Source of the DNA: Pseudorasbora parva | Lineage: Eukaryota > Chordata > Actinopteri > Cypriniformes > Gobionidae | Length of the DNA stretch: 64,000 bases | Assembly: GCF_024679245.1 (NCBI RefSeq) | Contig: NC_090174.1 | Span: 46,374,188 to 46,438,187 of the forward strand | Direction of reading: 5' to 3' | Shown: piece after piece, positions 12,201-20,363 of the stretch | How positions within the stretch are numbered: position 1 is the first letter of the stretch | How the letters are laid out: every line of letters starts with the position of its first letter | Program-made: the position numbers and the translations under genes | Notes under the pieces: model-generated | Databases searched by the model: none | What the model was told of the DNA's origin: nothing | What the model saw: the letters and a program-made list of their open reading frames with translations, nothing else

Positions 12201-12985
12201 ATACTAGAAACAGAGTTAGGAAGCAACAAATTTAACAGTGAAGGAAAATCTTGACCTAAAATCACAGGATACGGTAATTTTTCTACTACTCCTACTCTCA
12301 ACAAATAGGGTAGCTCATGTACCACTACCTGCACTCTCACTATAGGGTAAACCTGCTCTTCACCATGGACACATTTAATGACCACCTTACCTTCCTTCTC
12401 TTTTAAATGCTTTGGGACCAAATGACTTTCCACCAGCGTCTGCATACTACCAGTGTCTATCAATGCCATCACAGTTTCCCCATTTACCTCTACAGGAACG
12501 GTCAAGGTTTGCGACTGAGTCAGCTTCTCTACCCCTGATTTTGGCACTGTGCATAAGTGGGAAGTTTTAGCCAATAGCTTAGGACACATGGGCTTTTTAT
12601 GCCCTTCCTGGCCACAATAATAACAAATGAGCACCTGACTAACCTGATGTAAAGGCCTAGAGGACTGATTTTCTTTTTTAAACTTCTTATTAGAAGAATT
12701 AAATTTTAAGTCACCTCGACTAGATGTTAACAAAGGCCTACCTTCACCACCTCCTTTAGTAGCTTCACCCCAAGCTTGTGAACGAGACCGGGCCGCTACG
12801 AACACATCAGCCAGGGTAGCAGCCTGACAGGCTGTACTAGGGTTGTGTTCTCTTACCCATACCTGCAATTCTGGTGAAAGCATTCTCAAATACTGCTCTA
12901 AAATAATCACTTCCCCCACAACCTCTACAGTCTTTCCCTTGGGTTGCACCCACTTTTCATACAGTTCTCGAAGTCGTACATAAAG
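9242..12985 (-). CDS. pol: Gag C-terminus/Pol: zinc knuckle, PR, IN, RT, RNase H
   Basis: An open frame of about 1,240 codons in the same frame as the upstream gag part, separated from it by one TAA (12986-12988). Counting residues from the codon at 12949: a SCAN-like capsid end (about 1-50); a CCHC knuckle CYYCGQEGHKKPMC (109-122); an aspartic protease with IDTGS (D165); a zinc-binding integrase N-terminus (H391, H398, C425, C428); an integrase core with D460, D519 and E555 (a DD35E spacing); RT with YLDD at 956-959; and RNase H with TDAS near 1106-1109 and TDHR near 1172-1175. The final codons and the stop lie inside the 3' LTR. All catalytic motifs seem present, so the enzymes look functional as encoded. 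It acts in cytoplasmic particles and then the nucleus to copy and integrate the element. There is no initiating ATG next to the stop, so expression needs the gag start. Confidence 0.93.
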   Translation of the reverse strand, partial: LYVRLRELYEKWVQPKGKTVEVVGEVIILEQYLRMLSPELQVWVREHNPSTACQAATLADVFVAARSRSQAWGEATKGGGEGRPLLTSSRGDLKFNSSNKKFKKENQSSRPLHQVSQVLICYYCGQEGHKKPMCPKLLAKTSHLCTVPKSGVEKLTQSQTLTVPVEVNGETVMALIDTGSMQTLVESHLVPKHLKEKEGKVVIKCVHGEEQVYPIVRVQVVVHELPYLLRVGVVEKLPYPVILGQDFPSLLNLLLPNSVSSMVMTRAQVKQSADESETLKSLPFFDAELVDGPGKVRKSRQQRRQEKYRYLLAEGQAEDGKMEDMTGFKIPSNMAEMQKEDPVVSLLYQQAELASQGEGEGCVKKGIVERFVLQEEVLYRQQGDSLQMVVPKAVQNVVLTLGHSIPWAGHLGRQKSLARIRRHFYWPGLRRDVVEFCKTCPECQMTSNRLPSKAPLQPLPVIAVPFERLAMDIVGPVEKSRAGHRFMLVVSDYATKYPEVFPLRAIGAKQVASCLIQLFSRVGFPREILTDCGTNFTSKLLKQVYQLLSIKGLKSTPFHPQTDGLVERFNQTLKSMLRKFINEAGSDWNQWLPYLLFAYREVPQASTGFSPFDLLYGHEVRGPLSLLKETWAGQKEQGEGMDVASFVVAMHEKLRKMTSLAQEHMAEAQQKQKSWYDKSARSRSFVPGQQVLVMLPSLSSKLLAKWQGPFKVLKKLGPTTYEVSTPGQARSRRVLHVNLLKEWSPRKDCMLIRSVEDEEEVEEQYFPVQNSAVLKLNHLSVFQQRQLQPLCHPELFQERPGLTELVEHDIVLKEDAVPKRLSYRIPESLLPALKKELDLMISLGVVEPSKSEWCSPVVLVPKKDGTTRFCIDFRYLNSVSKFDSYPMPRIEELIERLGNAKYLSTVDLCKGYWQVPLSTRSKELTAFRTPWGLHHFKTMPFGLHGAPPTFQRLMDQVLYGLSDFTSAYLDDIVIFSGTWEEHLKHLQVVLRRIQEAGLTIKPGKWVLAKEETEYLGYVLGNGVIRPQVGKVQAIKSWLLPKTKKQVRSFLGLVGWYRRFVPNFSSRAAALTDLIKKGSPNQIQWTEQAQRAFQDIQGALQEGPVLYSPRFDQPFVLQTDASGVGLGAVLLQGEVGNYHPVAYISRKLFPREVRYSTIEKECLAVKWALDSFKYYLLGRHFTLETDHRALLWINKMKDSNARITRWYLSLQPYKFTVLHRPGKENLAADFLSRHVTEEPEVGESVTGA
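9258..9270 (-). promoter_or_regulatory. Polypurine tract
   Basis: On the minus strand AGGTGGGGGAGAG directly precedes the 3' LTR, the usual position for the plus-strand DNA primer of a retroelement. It also lies inside the pol reading frame. Confidence 0.8.
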
Positions 12986-13660
12986 TTATTTTGGAGACTC
13001 ATCAGGCTCAATCTCTAATGAACGGAATCTTTGACGGTAAGTTTCAGGATTAATGGCATACTTGCTTAAAACAGCAGATTTTACTTTTTCATATTCTAAT
13101 GACTCCTCAATGTCCATGTGCACATAGGCACTCCTAGCCTTACCAGTCAATAAGGGCACTAACCTAAGGGCCCAATCAATTTTTGCCCACTTACAGGCCA
13201 GAGCAATTCTTTCAAAAGTGGTGAGAAAATGTTCAATGTCATCAGAATCTTGCAACTTCTGCAACTTAGGCTCAATCATACCTCGGACAGGATCTGGAGC
13301 AGGAGGCACAGAGACATGTGACACATTATCAGGCATTTCAGACTGTTGATCCGGTCCTGATAAACCCCGGAGATCAGAGGTTGTACGGACATCCACTTCC
13401 TCCCTAAGAAGGTTGAATTGATGCTGCATTGTTTTCCAGCGTTGATCTTGCCGAACTGCCTCACGCTGCATCTGGGCCTCTTGTCGTTGCTGAAACTCCA
13501 TATTTTTCCGAAACATCTCAGCCAGGTCTTGCAGAGTCAGTTGTCCTGGATCATCAGCCAGCTGAGGAACTCCTCCCACTGCTGCAGGCTCATCCGCCAA
13601 CTCCTCCACCAAAACTGCTTCATCTCGTTGTTTGAACGGTGCCAATTTCTTTGGGGCCAT
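12986..13660 (-). pseudogene. gag: Gag N-terminal part, ended by an in-frame stop
   Basis: ATG at 13658-13660 (MAPKKLAP) is the likely start; another upstream in-frame ATG lies at 13676-13678. The N-terminal half is rich in Q/R/E and predicted coiled coil (FQQRQEAQMQREAVRQDQR). A capsid-like helical region follows (IEHFLTTFERIA, LTGKARSAY) and then YRQRFRSLEIEPDESPK. A TAA at 12986-12988 cuts the frame, and the same frame continues with LYVRLRELYEKW and LEQYLRMLSPELQVWVREH. The stop therefore falls inside one folded SCAN-like domain, not at a gag-pol border. That fits an inactivating mutation better than programmed readthrough. The coding is otherwise undamaged. Confidence 0.85.
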
Positions 13661-13693
13661 ATTGTTACTACTCAACACTGTCCTTCACTGGCC

Positions 13694-13712
13694 AATCCCA
13701 CCGCTGCCACCA
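13694..13712 (-). promoter_or_regulatory. Primer-binding site, tRNA-Leu(AAG) type
   Basis: The plus strand reads AATCCCACCGCTGCCACCA, two bases inside the 5' LTR. I recognise this as the 3' end of vertebrate tRNA-Leu(AAG) including CCA, so the minus strand can pair with that tRNA over 19 bases. Confidence 0.8.
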
Positions 13713-13714
13713 TT

Positions 13715-14527
13715 TGTGGTAGTTGAGGCCAAGAACAGGCAGGACAGAGAGTAGAAAAGAAATGGAAGTTTATTGCTTCCAACACAAAAATTATATACAG
13801 GGGCAGATTCCAACAGAAGTCATACAAAATCAAAAAAACTTAAGATTTATGCTAACTGAAATTAACAAAAATCAAACAGGCCTGAAAAATAAATCTCCCC
13901 TGTAAACAAATCAAAATCTAATTCAAAACCAAAGGTCAGAAGGCTAAGGTGGCTGGACAATACTGACTCACTTTACTTCTCCCATAATGCTATATATACC
14001 CATTTAGCCTCTACCAAACAAAAATAAGGTAAATATCAAAATAATACAATTACCAAATAAACTCAAAACAATTAACCTTTACAACACAATATCATTATCA
14101 CACCTAACCTTAATACAATCATATAACAATATATATGAAAAGAAAATATTCAAATCAAACCAAGATATAACTGAATGAAAAAGTCAAAAGATCCCGTCTA
14201 AATCAAAATGGAATGGTACAGTCCAATTTCCTCTGGAACAGCATAAGTTTGCAGGCTGATGCCCCACCTCTTCCTTTGTCTGCTGCCACATGGAATGCGG
14301 CCGTCACTCCATGGACCAGAAGAATCTAGGGCTCAGGTACAGTCAAAAGCACAGGAAAATATAAGAAGTGTGCACCCTTCTGTATATTTAAGCTTTGAAT
14401 AAACTGTTAACTCATGTTCTTGTCGTGTGGTTTTTTGTATATGAGGGGATAAATAACAAACATTAAATTAAACTCCAAATGTTTGGTAAAAGCCAAAATA
14501 TGTGAGGTATGCTACGCACCCGTCACA
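13715..14527 (-). repeat. 5' LTR of Gmr1-type element (813 bp)
   Basis: Partner of 8436-9257. TATATATA at 13991-13998 and AATAAA (minus strand) at 13769-13774 repeat the spacing of the other LTR, so transcription would start between them and run down the minus strand. The right-hand GTTCT duplication is at 14528-14532. Confidence 0.95.
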
Positions 14528-14532
14528 GTTCT

Positions 14533-15779
14533 ATAGAATCTTTTCTTCTAAGAGTGTAGTTACCTGTAGATTTCAATTTCTGTACAGTCTAATCTTTTAC
14601 TTTTGACTATGGTTGAATCTCCAGTTTTCACTGTTGATGTCTTTTAGGCCTTTCTGGATTACAGTTCGCTATCAAAATAAATTTGAAAATTGAAATTTAA
14701 TTACTCCAGCTGCTGTGGAAAAGGCTATAGGTCCACTCCTCGTGTACGTTACTACTACTCACCAGACTCTTTCTTTATGAACACAGATATGATGTAATAA
14801 AAAGACATGCTTGAATTTCCTATGGAAATCCACCATACCACTCAAATTATACTACATTTTTACAAGCTTACCATTGTGAATGGGGCTAAGGTAAAGAGAT
14901 ATTTTTGAATACTGGCTTGTTGTGCATGTGGTGTTCTCATCATTTCACAGAACACACATTTTTCAGAACACACACCATGCAGTGTACAACCAAAACTAAC
15001 TTTATTCTTCTCTCTTCATATTACTCAACACAGTTTCTCACTAGAGCACCTAGTGGTGCAGTTCCACATTACATGTGTTATAGTAAGCAATTACTATGAA
15101 TTGATACTTCCCAACACAACAGTGTACTTGCTCAAAAAATTAATTAGGGATATTTTTTAACCCTTAAAAGCATACCTCGAGACGTTAGCGACCCGATACG
15201 TCATTCACTACCCTCCTCCTCATTCATTTTTTTAAAGTTAGACATCAACCTTCTTAGTATTCCTCAATCAATCCATTTTAAATATAACAAGAAAAAAAAA
15301 TTATAATTGAAGGCCTGTTTTTTCACTAGATTTTTGTCAAAATTGTATAGGGTCCCTAATGACCGAGGCGTGCATGATTGTATATATATATTTTTTGCAC
15401 AATGATAAATGAGTCTTTAATCACAAAATAAGGCGCAATTCACCTTTATTCCACAAGGTGTCAATGTCTGATATGCAATGATGAATTGACGTTTCACTCA
15501 TAGTTACCAAAAATGAAACAATAATACTTATAATCTGCAAAACTTGAAATGGCTTAGTGATTTACTGCAGAGAGCAAGCACTAAACACAATCAAATATTA
15601 TTTTAGGACTGTCACACCAGATGATGAAACAATGAAAATAAAGGACAGTAAATGTTACCTTGAAGATTTCATTTAAGTGAAGTTTTATTAACTAATTTCG
15701 GGAGGAGCACTAACAGATAATTAAACAACGGAGCCGTCAGCTAATCAAACCTAATTAACAAGGGGAGCACGTCAGATAA
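14533..15779. other. No supported gene
   Basis: It begins with the continuation of the repeat that the LTR element entered (ATAGAATCTTTTCTTCTAAG). The rest is AT-rich with no motif-bearing frame. From about 15700 it holds short diverged units of ACCTAATTAA and GGAGCAC type, which resume after the next element. Confidence 0.5.
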
Positions 15780-16301
15780 TTAAAGGGTCATGAAACCCCC
15801 TCTTTCAGCTCAAATCCACCTCGTAATCTTTTTGAAAAATGCTACTTAAATGGGCGTGCATGCCCGTGAAAAGAGGGGAGGGGGTGGGTGTGGCAGAGCG
15901 AGGCAGGGGAAGAAAGAGGGGGGCGAGCAACTGTCATCTATCAGTGCAGAGCAGTGGCCCATGCCAAATCTCAACCAAAATATGGGGTTAAACGTAACGA
16001 AATGCAGGATTTTTAAAGCTGGCAAAATTAAAGTCCAATAAAATGCACTGACAACCGTCTGTTTGACCATTTAAAGTAACCAAATGCCTTGCTACATATA
16101 TTAGATTAATCGGAATTGTTTAAAATATAGAAATGCATACACAATTATTATTGTCATTTATAAATATAGAATTATGTTTGTATACACAGTATAAATGCAT
16201 ATTTTTTTAAAGAAAAAAAAAATGATCGAAAAAAACAACAACCGTTATGTACATATAGCCGAGATCTAACTTACGCGCGTCCCAGAACACCCATAATAAA
16301 G

Positions 16302-16460
16302 ATGGACAGCGACAGTGAAGACTACAGTAAAAGCAGTACAGAGGGCTCTGCTGAGGTGGAGGACTTTTCTCCTCCTGAAACCCCAGGAGAAGATGGTTCA
16401 GATAGCGGTGCAGGTCCTCAGCCCTATCAATTTGAACCGTTAGCTCCTGCTAAACGGTAA
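16302..16460 (+). pseudogene. Orphan first exon, acidic N-terminus
   Basis: ATG at 16302 opens MDSDSEDYSKSSTEGS, followed by a proline/acidic stretch and QPYQFEPLAPAKR, ending at a TAA whose preceding bases (AAACG then GTAAAA) look like a splice donor. QPY(Q/R)FEP wording recurs in fish transposon-linked proteins with P2X7-like C-termini, from memory. No downstream exon is present before the opposite-strand exon begins. Confidence 0.5.
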
Positions 16461-16659
16461 AACCGAAGTCCACCTGTCTCCAGTTCTCGTAACTTTCATT
16501 CGAAAAATGTTTGTTACACACATAAAGCTTTGAGGTGTCGCTAGTTGATGGCCAACCAACCGCCCGCAGCCAGAGACTAGCCCTGGCAGCATCGCGGGGA
16601 AAGCCATGCAACACACCCGAATCTTTACACCAGGGAAACAAACACTTACGGCCCATCAT
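16450..16659 (-). pseudogene. Orphan THAP zinc-finger exon
   Basis: The minus-strand translation begins MMGRKCLFPWCKDSG, continues HGFPRDAARASLWLRAVGW, and reaches YVCNKHFSNESYENW. The spacing C-x4-C ... C-x2-H, with a conserved W and F-P pair, is the THAP pattern (a C2CH DNA-binding finger). It is about 69 codons, a single exon, and no transposase follows. It is a broken piece of a transposon gene rather than a host THAP gene, because it lies within perfect terminal repeats. Confidence 0.7.
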
Positions 16660-17029
16660 AAACTCCTCTCATCTACTCCGTGAACACGCAGACTGTCACT
16701 TCTGTCATTTGAAAGAACCACGTGCTGTCATGAATAATTAAGAGACGGTGTCTTCTCATAGGATAAGAAAACTCAGTCTCATTAATAATAATGAGACACC
16801 GATGCGTCACGTAGCACTATTAGAGCGATGGTACGTCACAAGCTGTGACGTGGACGCAATGTAGTTTTTAAACCCGGAAGATGAAAATAGGGTGAAAAAC
16901 ATAAAATTTGACCAGATTCCCCTTTTAATTAAATCTAACAGATGCTAACATTATGTTCAATGATGTTCAACACACATACCTCTGTTAAAATCTCAAAAAT
17001 TTAGCTGTAGGGTTTCATGACCCTTTAAA

Positions 17030-17617
17030 CCTAATTAAACACAGGTGGAGCATGGTAAGCTAATCAATCTGATCAACGATAGGAGGTGTACTTATACTAC
17101 AGATTTACCTCCTCTCGTTGACCATTTTTATTTTGGCATCCCTCCACCACCCCATCTCCTCACTTCAATTTAATAAACCCTCATTAGATGCCATCACAAT
17201 CCATAAAACATTACAGTCTAGTTATAGAGTATCTTTACCACGGGGGGATGGGTACTCTGGGTTCGGGCAAAAATCCGAGCCCGGAGCCCTCCCCTGGACA
17301 GCACGCCAAATACGCATAATCTTTACTCTATTTAATTTGATGTAAGTGGGAACTCGTGAACTGCCATTTTGTGTGTATGGTTAGCATGGTAACATGAACT
17401 TTACCTACCTTTCTTCTTCAAATGTTCTGCTTCAGTTGAAGTGGAGCAGAACTGAAAATAACCACAATAACCTGTCACACTGGTCTCATCTCAGAGGGGA
17501 AAAAAACTTTCACTTTCTCATAACTGCAGATAAACTACTGAAAACCTGTTTTTTAATATTGTTTTTATCCTGGGTGTTTCTATTAGATTTTCTCCAGCAC
17601 ACCACATTTGCATTTTT
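17030..17617. repeat. Diverged repeat, related to 22440-22680
   Basis: TCCCTCCACCACCC, GAGCCCGGAGCCC-like and GTAAGTGGGAACTCGTGA blocks occur in the same order as TCCCTCCACCACCC, GAGCTCGAACCCC and GTAAGTGTGAACTTGTGA at 22530-22680. The element at 15780-17028 probably interrupts the left part of this copy. Possibly a solo LTR or SINE-like unit; family unknown. Confidence 0.5.
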
Positions 17618-19437
17618 AAAGGTGTCATGAACTGGCTTTTTAAAAAAAAATGATACTGTTGTCTGAGGTCAACTAATGACGTTTGTGTGGTTTTTACATT
17701 CAAAAACATCATAACTAATAAGTAATTAATTACATAAATAATTACACTGTTATTGTTGTTTTCTATTTTTTTATTTTCTAATAGTTTTCTACACTGTTTT
17801 TGTTGCTTTCTCCAAAAAGCTGGGTTTTGATGGGCGTGCAGCACTGGAGACTTGGAAGTAAACGCCCGTGGCTAGGATTGGATAAGATTTGCATATTTAA
17901 TGAGCTTCAGCTCCACTGTCATATCTATGCCCCTGTCAGTTCAGTTCACATGAGGGAGAGATTATTTTGAAAGCGGAAACCGGAACGATTCAAGTATGTC
18001 TTTATCAAACAAACACAATGATTTATTTCTCATCCACCCGCGATTGATTGGACTATTATTTTTGTATTACGTAGCCCGCATGATCGTTCAATGTAGGTGC
18101 AAACCGCACGCGCACACATACACATATGCGCGCGCAACCTTCAAATGTCAATTCCAGAAAGAGTGAACTACAGAGGAATGTAATGAGATTCATCGGCCTA
18201 CCCGGGACGTTGGGCTTTGCGAGCCCTTGCTCAAACATATCTGAGTCCAGCGTGCTAAAGGTATGTTCTGTTAGACACGTACATATAAGAAAAACGATCT
18301 ATAACAATGCAATACTATTACATATAAAAAAACACGTTTTACTCACATAAGTGTGTTGGAACTTGCACCATTCCTCCTGTCGGATCCAATATAGAAGAAA
18401 TAGCATTGTGAGATTTGCTTATAAAAGATGCTGCAGTGAAATTAAGTGAACACCATGTCACCCCCACGTCAGCTGGAACTTCAATAAAAATAAAGTTCAA
18501 CCACACATTCCTAATATTAGGATCCGAAGGAAGCTTATGCAGTGACTGTGTCTTTGTCCTTCCCATAGAATGTAGGTTCTTCCACAACCAGGAACAGCAC
18601 AATTTTTTGCTATATTCTTCAGCATATTTATTTCTGCTGGCTAGCGTGATCTGATGAGTCGGTGGGCAGGGCTACTGAACTACACATGCTTATTATTCTG
18701 TAGAGGCGATGTTTTGCCACTAGATGAGGTCACGCTTGGCCTGACAAGTCAGACCCACATCAAGATGTTTGGTCTGGAAACTCACCATTGACAGGGCTCA
18801 ATCCGAGGGGGCGGGATAAACGGTTGTCTTTCAAACTCCCTCTGCACACGATAGGATAGCGCTACAACCAACCAGAGCAACGAAGGTGAAACAGAGCTTG
18901 TTGATAGATTAAACATTCACCGTATCCGGTCGGCAAAACTCCGAACACATCTTCCCTTTTTAAGAATGACTTCAGTGCCGTTCTTTGTTCTTTTCTCAGA
19001 GAAAAGCTTAACTCCAAGTCTTCCAGATTCGCGGTCAAAGCTGATTCGAAATACCGCCGTTTGCCAGATTCTGTGTTTACTAGAAGCACGCAAACGTAAC
19101 TCGGCCGTCGTCATTATGGCCCAGCCCACTGACTCTATACACGATGTGATTGGCCCGGCAAGAGTTTGGCGATTACAGCTCAGAAGGGTATTGAGAGTTG
19201 CTAGACGACACTCGCGGGCAGATTAGATTTGCTGCCGCTAGGGTGCGTCTAGATTTCTAGGCTAGGTCAAGCTGTGAACATGATCGTTTTCTGGGCCTGG
19301 TGTCTATAAAAGCTTTTTTTTTTACTAACAAGGAAGTTTAGCACTGAAACTTATAGGATATTCTTATATTACCATGACCTTTTATATATCAAAAGCTTAA
19401 GGGAAAGTTGATTTCACAATTTATCACCCCTTTAAAT
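17618..19437. mobile_element. TIR element with nested RecQ-bearing unit
   Basis: The left end TTTAAAGGTGTCATGAA and the right end ATTTATCACCCCTTTAAA are imperfect inverted repeats. A second pair inside, GGCCTGACAAGTCAGAC near 18739 and the inverted TCTAGATTTCTAGGCT near 19248-19263, bounds a nested unit that holds the helicase fragment. Neither has an intact gene. Confidence 0.55.
18862..19089 (-). pseudogene. RecQ-like helicase fragment, Walker A broken
   Basis: The minus-strand frame reads FSLRKEQRTALKSFLKREDVFGVLPTGYGECLIYQ, the start of a RecQ-type superfamily 2 helicase (motif 0 Q, then motif I). Motif I should end GYGKS; here it is GYGEC, so the phosphate-binding lysine is lost. The frame ends soon after and no further helicase motifs follow. 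Such RecQ-like pieces are common in fish transposons. A dead fragment; orientation and family are fairly clear. Confidence 0.65.
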
Positions 19438-19717
19438 CATTCTAATTTATTATTAAGACTAAACATAAACTGGGCATAGACAGAGGGATATGGGAGGAGG
19501 ATAAATACATAATCATGCATTTTAATAACATACTACAAATACATTCAGCCATTAATATCTAGACATATTATCACTCATAATAAAAGATGACAAACAATAT
19601 ATTTTAAAATGGACAAGATACACATGTGATTCATACAGGCTACAGTGAGTGCTACCATTTAAAAAGATTTAGGTTTAGATAAATATATATCAATGTAATA
19701 CACAGTAACAAAAAAAC

Positions 19718-19719
<2 letters not shown>

Positions 19720-19796
<77 letters not shown>
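19720..19796. repeat. (TA)n microsatellite
   Basis: An uninterrupted TA run of about 38 units. Confidence 0.95.
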
Positions 19797-19799
<3 letters not shown>

Positions 19800-19923
19800 G
19801 TAAATTTATTAATTTAATTATCTTATTGTGATTAATTATCAAGTTATTCATTTAAATGTGGTATAACAATTGAGGGGAATATCTTTTGTTTTACACAATT
19901 TGAGGCTTTTCTATTTCTATCTT

Positions 19924-19929
19924 TTTATT
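19924..19929 (-). terminator. Candidate poly(A) signal of the Ig/coiled-coil gene
   Basis: AATAAA on the minus strand, 130 bases past the stop codon at 20059-20061. Confidence 0.5.
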
Positions 19930-20058
19930 CAGACATTTTTAAAACCATAACCCCAAATGCATGTCCATAAAATGGAGCTGCCACCATACAGTAGGATTTT
20001 TTTTTTTTCTCAAACACTTTAGCTGTTATTTCTCCAGATGTGTGTTTTTAGTTTCCTG

Positions 20059-20363
20059 TTACTCTGGTGGACATTTACTGTCTTCCAGCTCTTTTGCTTT
20101 GTTCTCTGGGCGTCTCATTTTCTCACTCATCATTTTGTGTATGTGCTCCAGTTGTGTATGTTTCCCCTGAAGCTTATTCTGTTTCTCTTCAACCTCTTTG
20201 ACTGTTTGCATTAGTTTAGCATTAATGTCCTTAAAACGTCTGTCCTTGTCTTGAAGTTCTTCATCAAGTCTCTCTTTCTCTTTCTCCAGATCTTTAATCT
20301 TTCTATCTCTTTCTTCTAAAAGAGATTTGATTTCTTCAAGACATTTAGATTTTTCATTCATCT
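20059..20363 (-). other. Last coding exon: coiled coil and stop
   Basis: The acceptor (TTCTCTCAG) precedes position 20363. The exon reads E-MNEKSKCLEEIKSLLEER and continues as E/K-rich heptads to KELEDSKCPPE and TAA. It joins the previous exon within a glutamate codon. Confidence 0.75.

Larger units (their letters stand above)
8436..14527 (-). mobile_element. Young Gmr1-type Ty3/gypsy retrotransposon
   Basis: A full-length LTR element read on the minus strand, 6,092 bp. It has two LTRs (13715-14527 is 5', 8436-9257 is 3'), a GTTCT target duplication, a primer-binding site, a polypurine tract and a gag-pol frame. The domain order is gag, zinc knuckle, protease, integrase, reverse transcriptase, RNase H. 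Integrase ahead of RT is known for the Gmr1 clade of Ty3/gypsy and is otherwise typical of Ty1/copia. By eye the two LTRs differ only by a 9-bp indel and two substitutions, so insertion was recent. One in-frame stop in gag is the only lesion I can see. Confidence 0.93.
15780..17028. mobile_element. Internally deleted TIR transposon with THAP exon
   Basis: The ends are perfect 19-bp inverted repeats: TTAAAGGGTCATGAAACCC at 15780 and its complement ending at 17028. Inside are two short coding pieces pointing towards each other: an acidic N-terminus on the plus strand (16302-16460) and a THAP-type zinc domain on the minus strand (16450-16659). This is what one would expect if a two-gene transposon lost its middle, leaving the first exon of each gene. 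Superfamily is not settled; THAP domains are known in P, Kolobok and ISL2EU-type elements. Confidence 0.75.

Noticed and set aside
16302..16659. A host THAP gene
   Set aside because: The THAP exon stands alone, converges on another orphan exon, and both lie inside perfect 19-bp terminal repeats.
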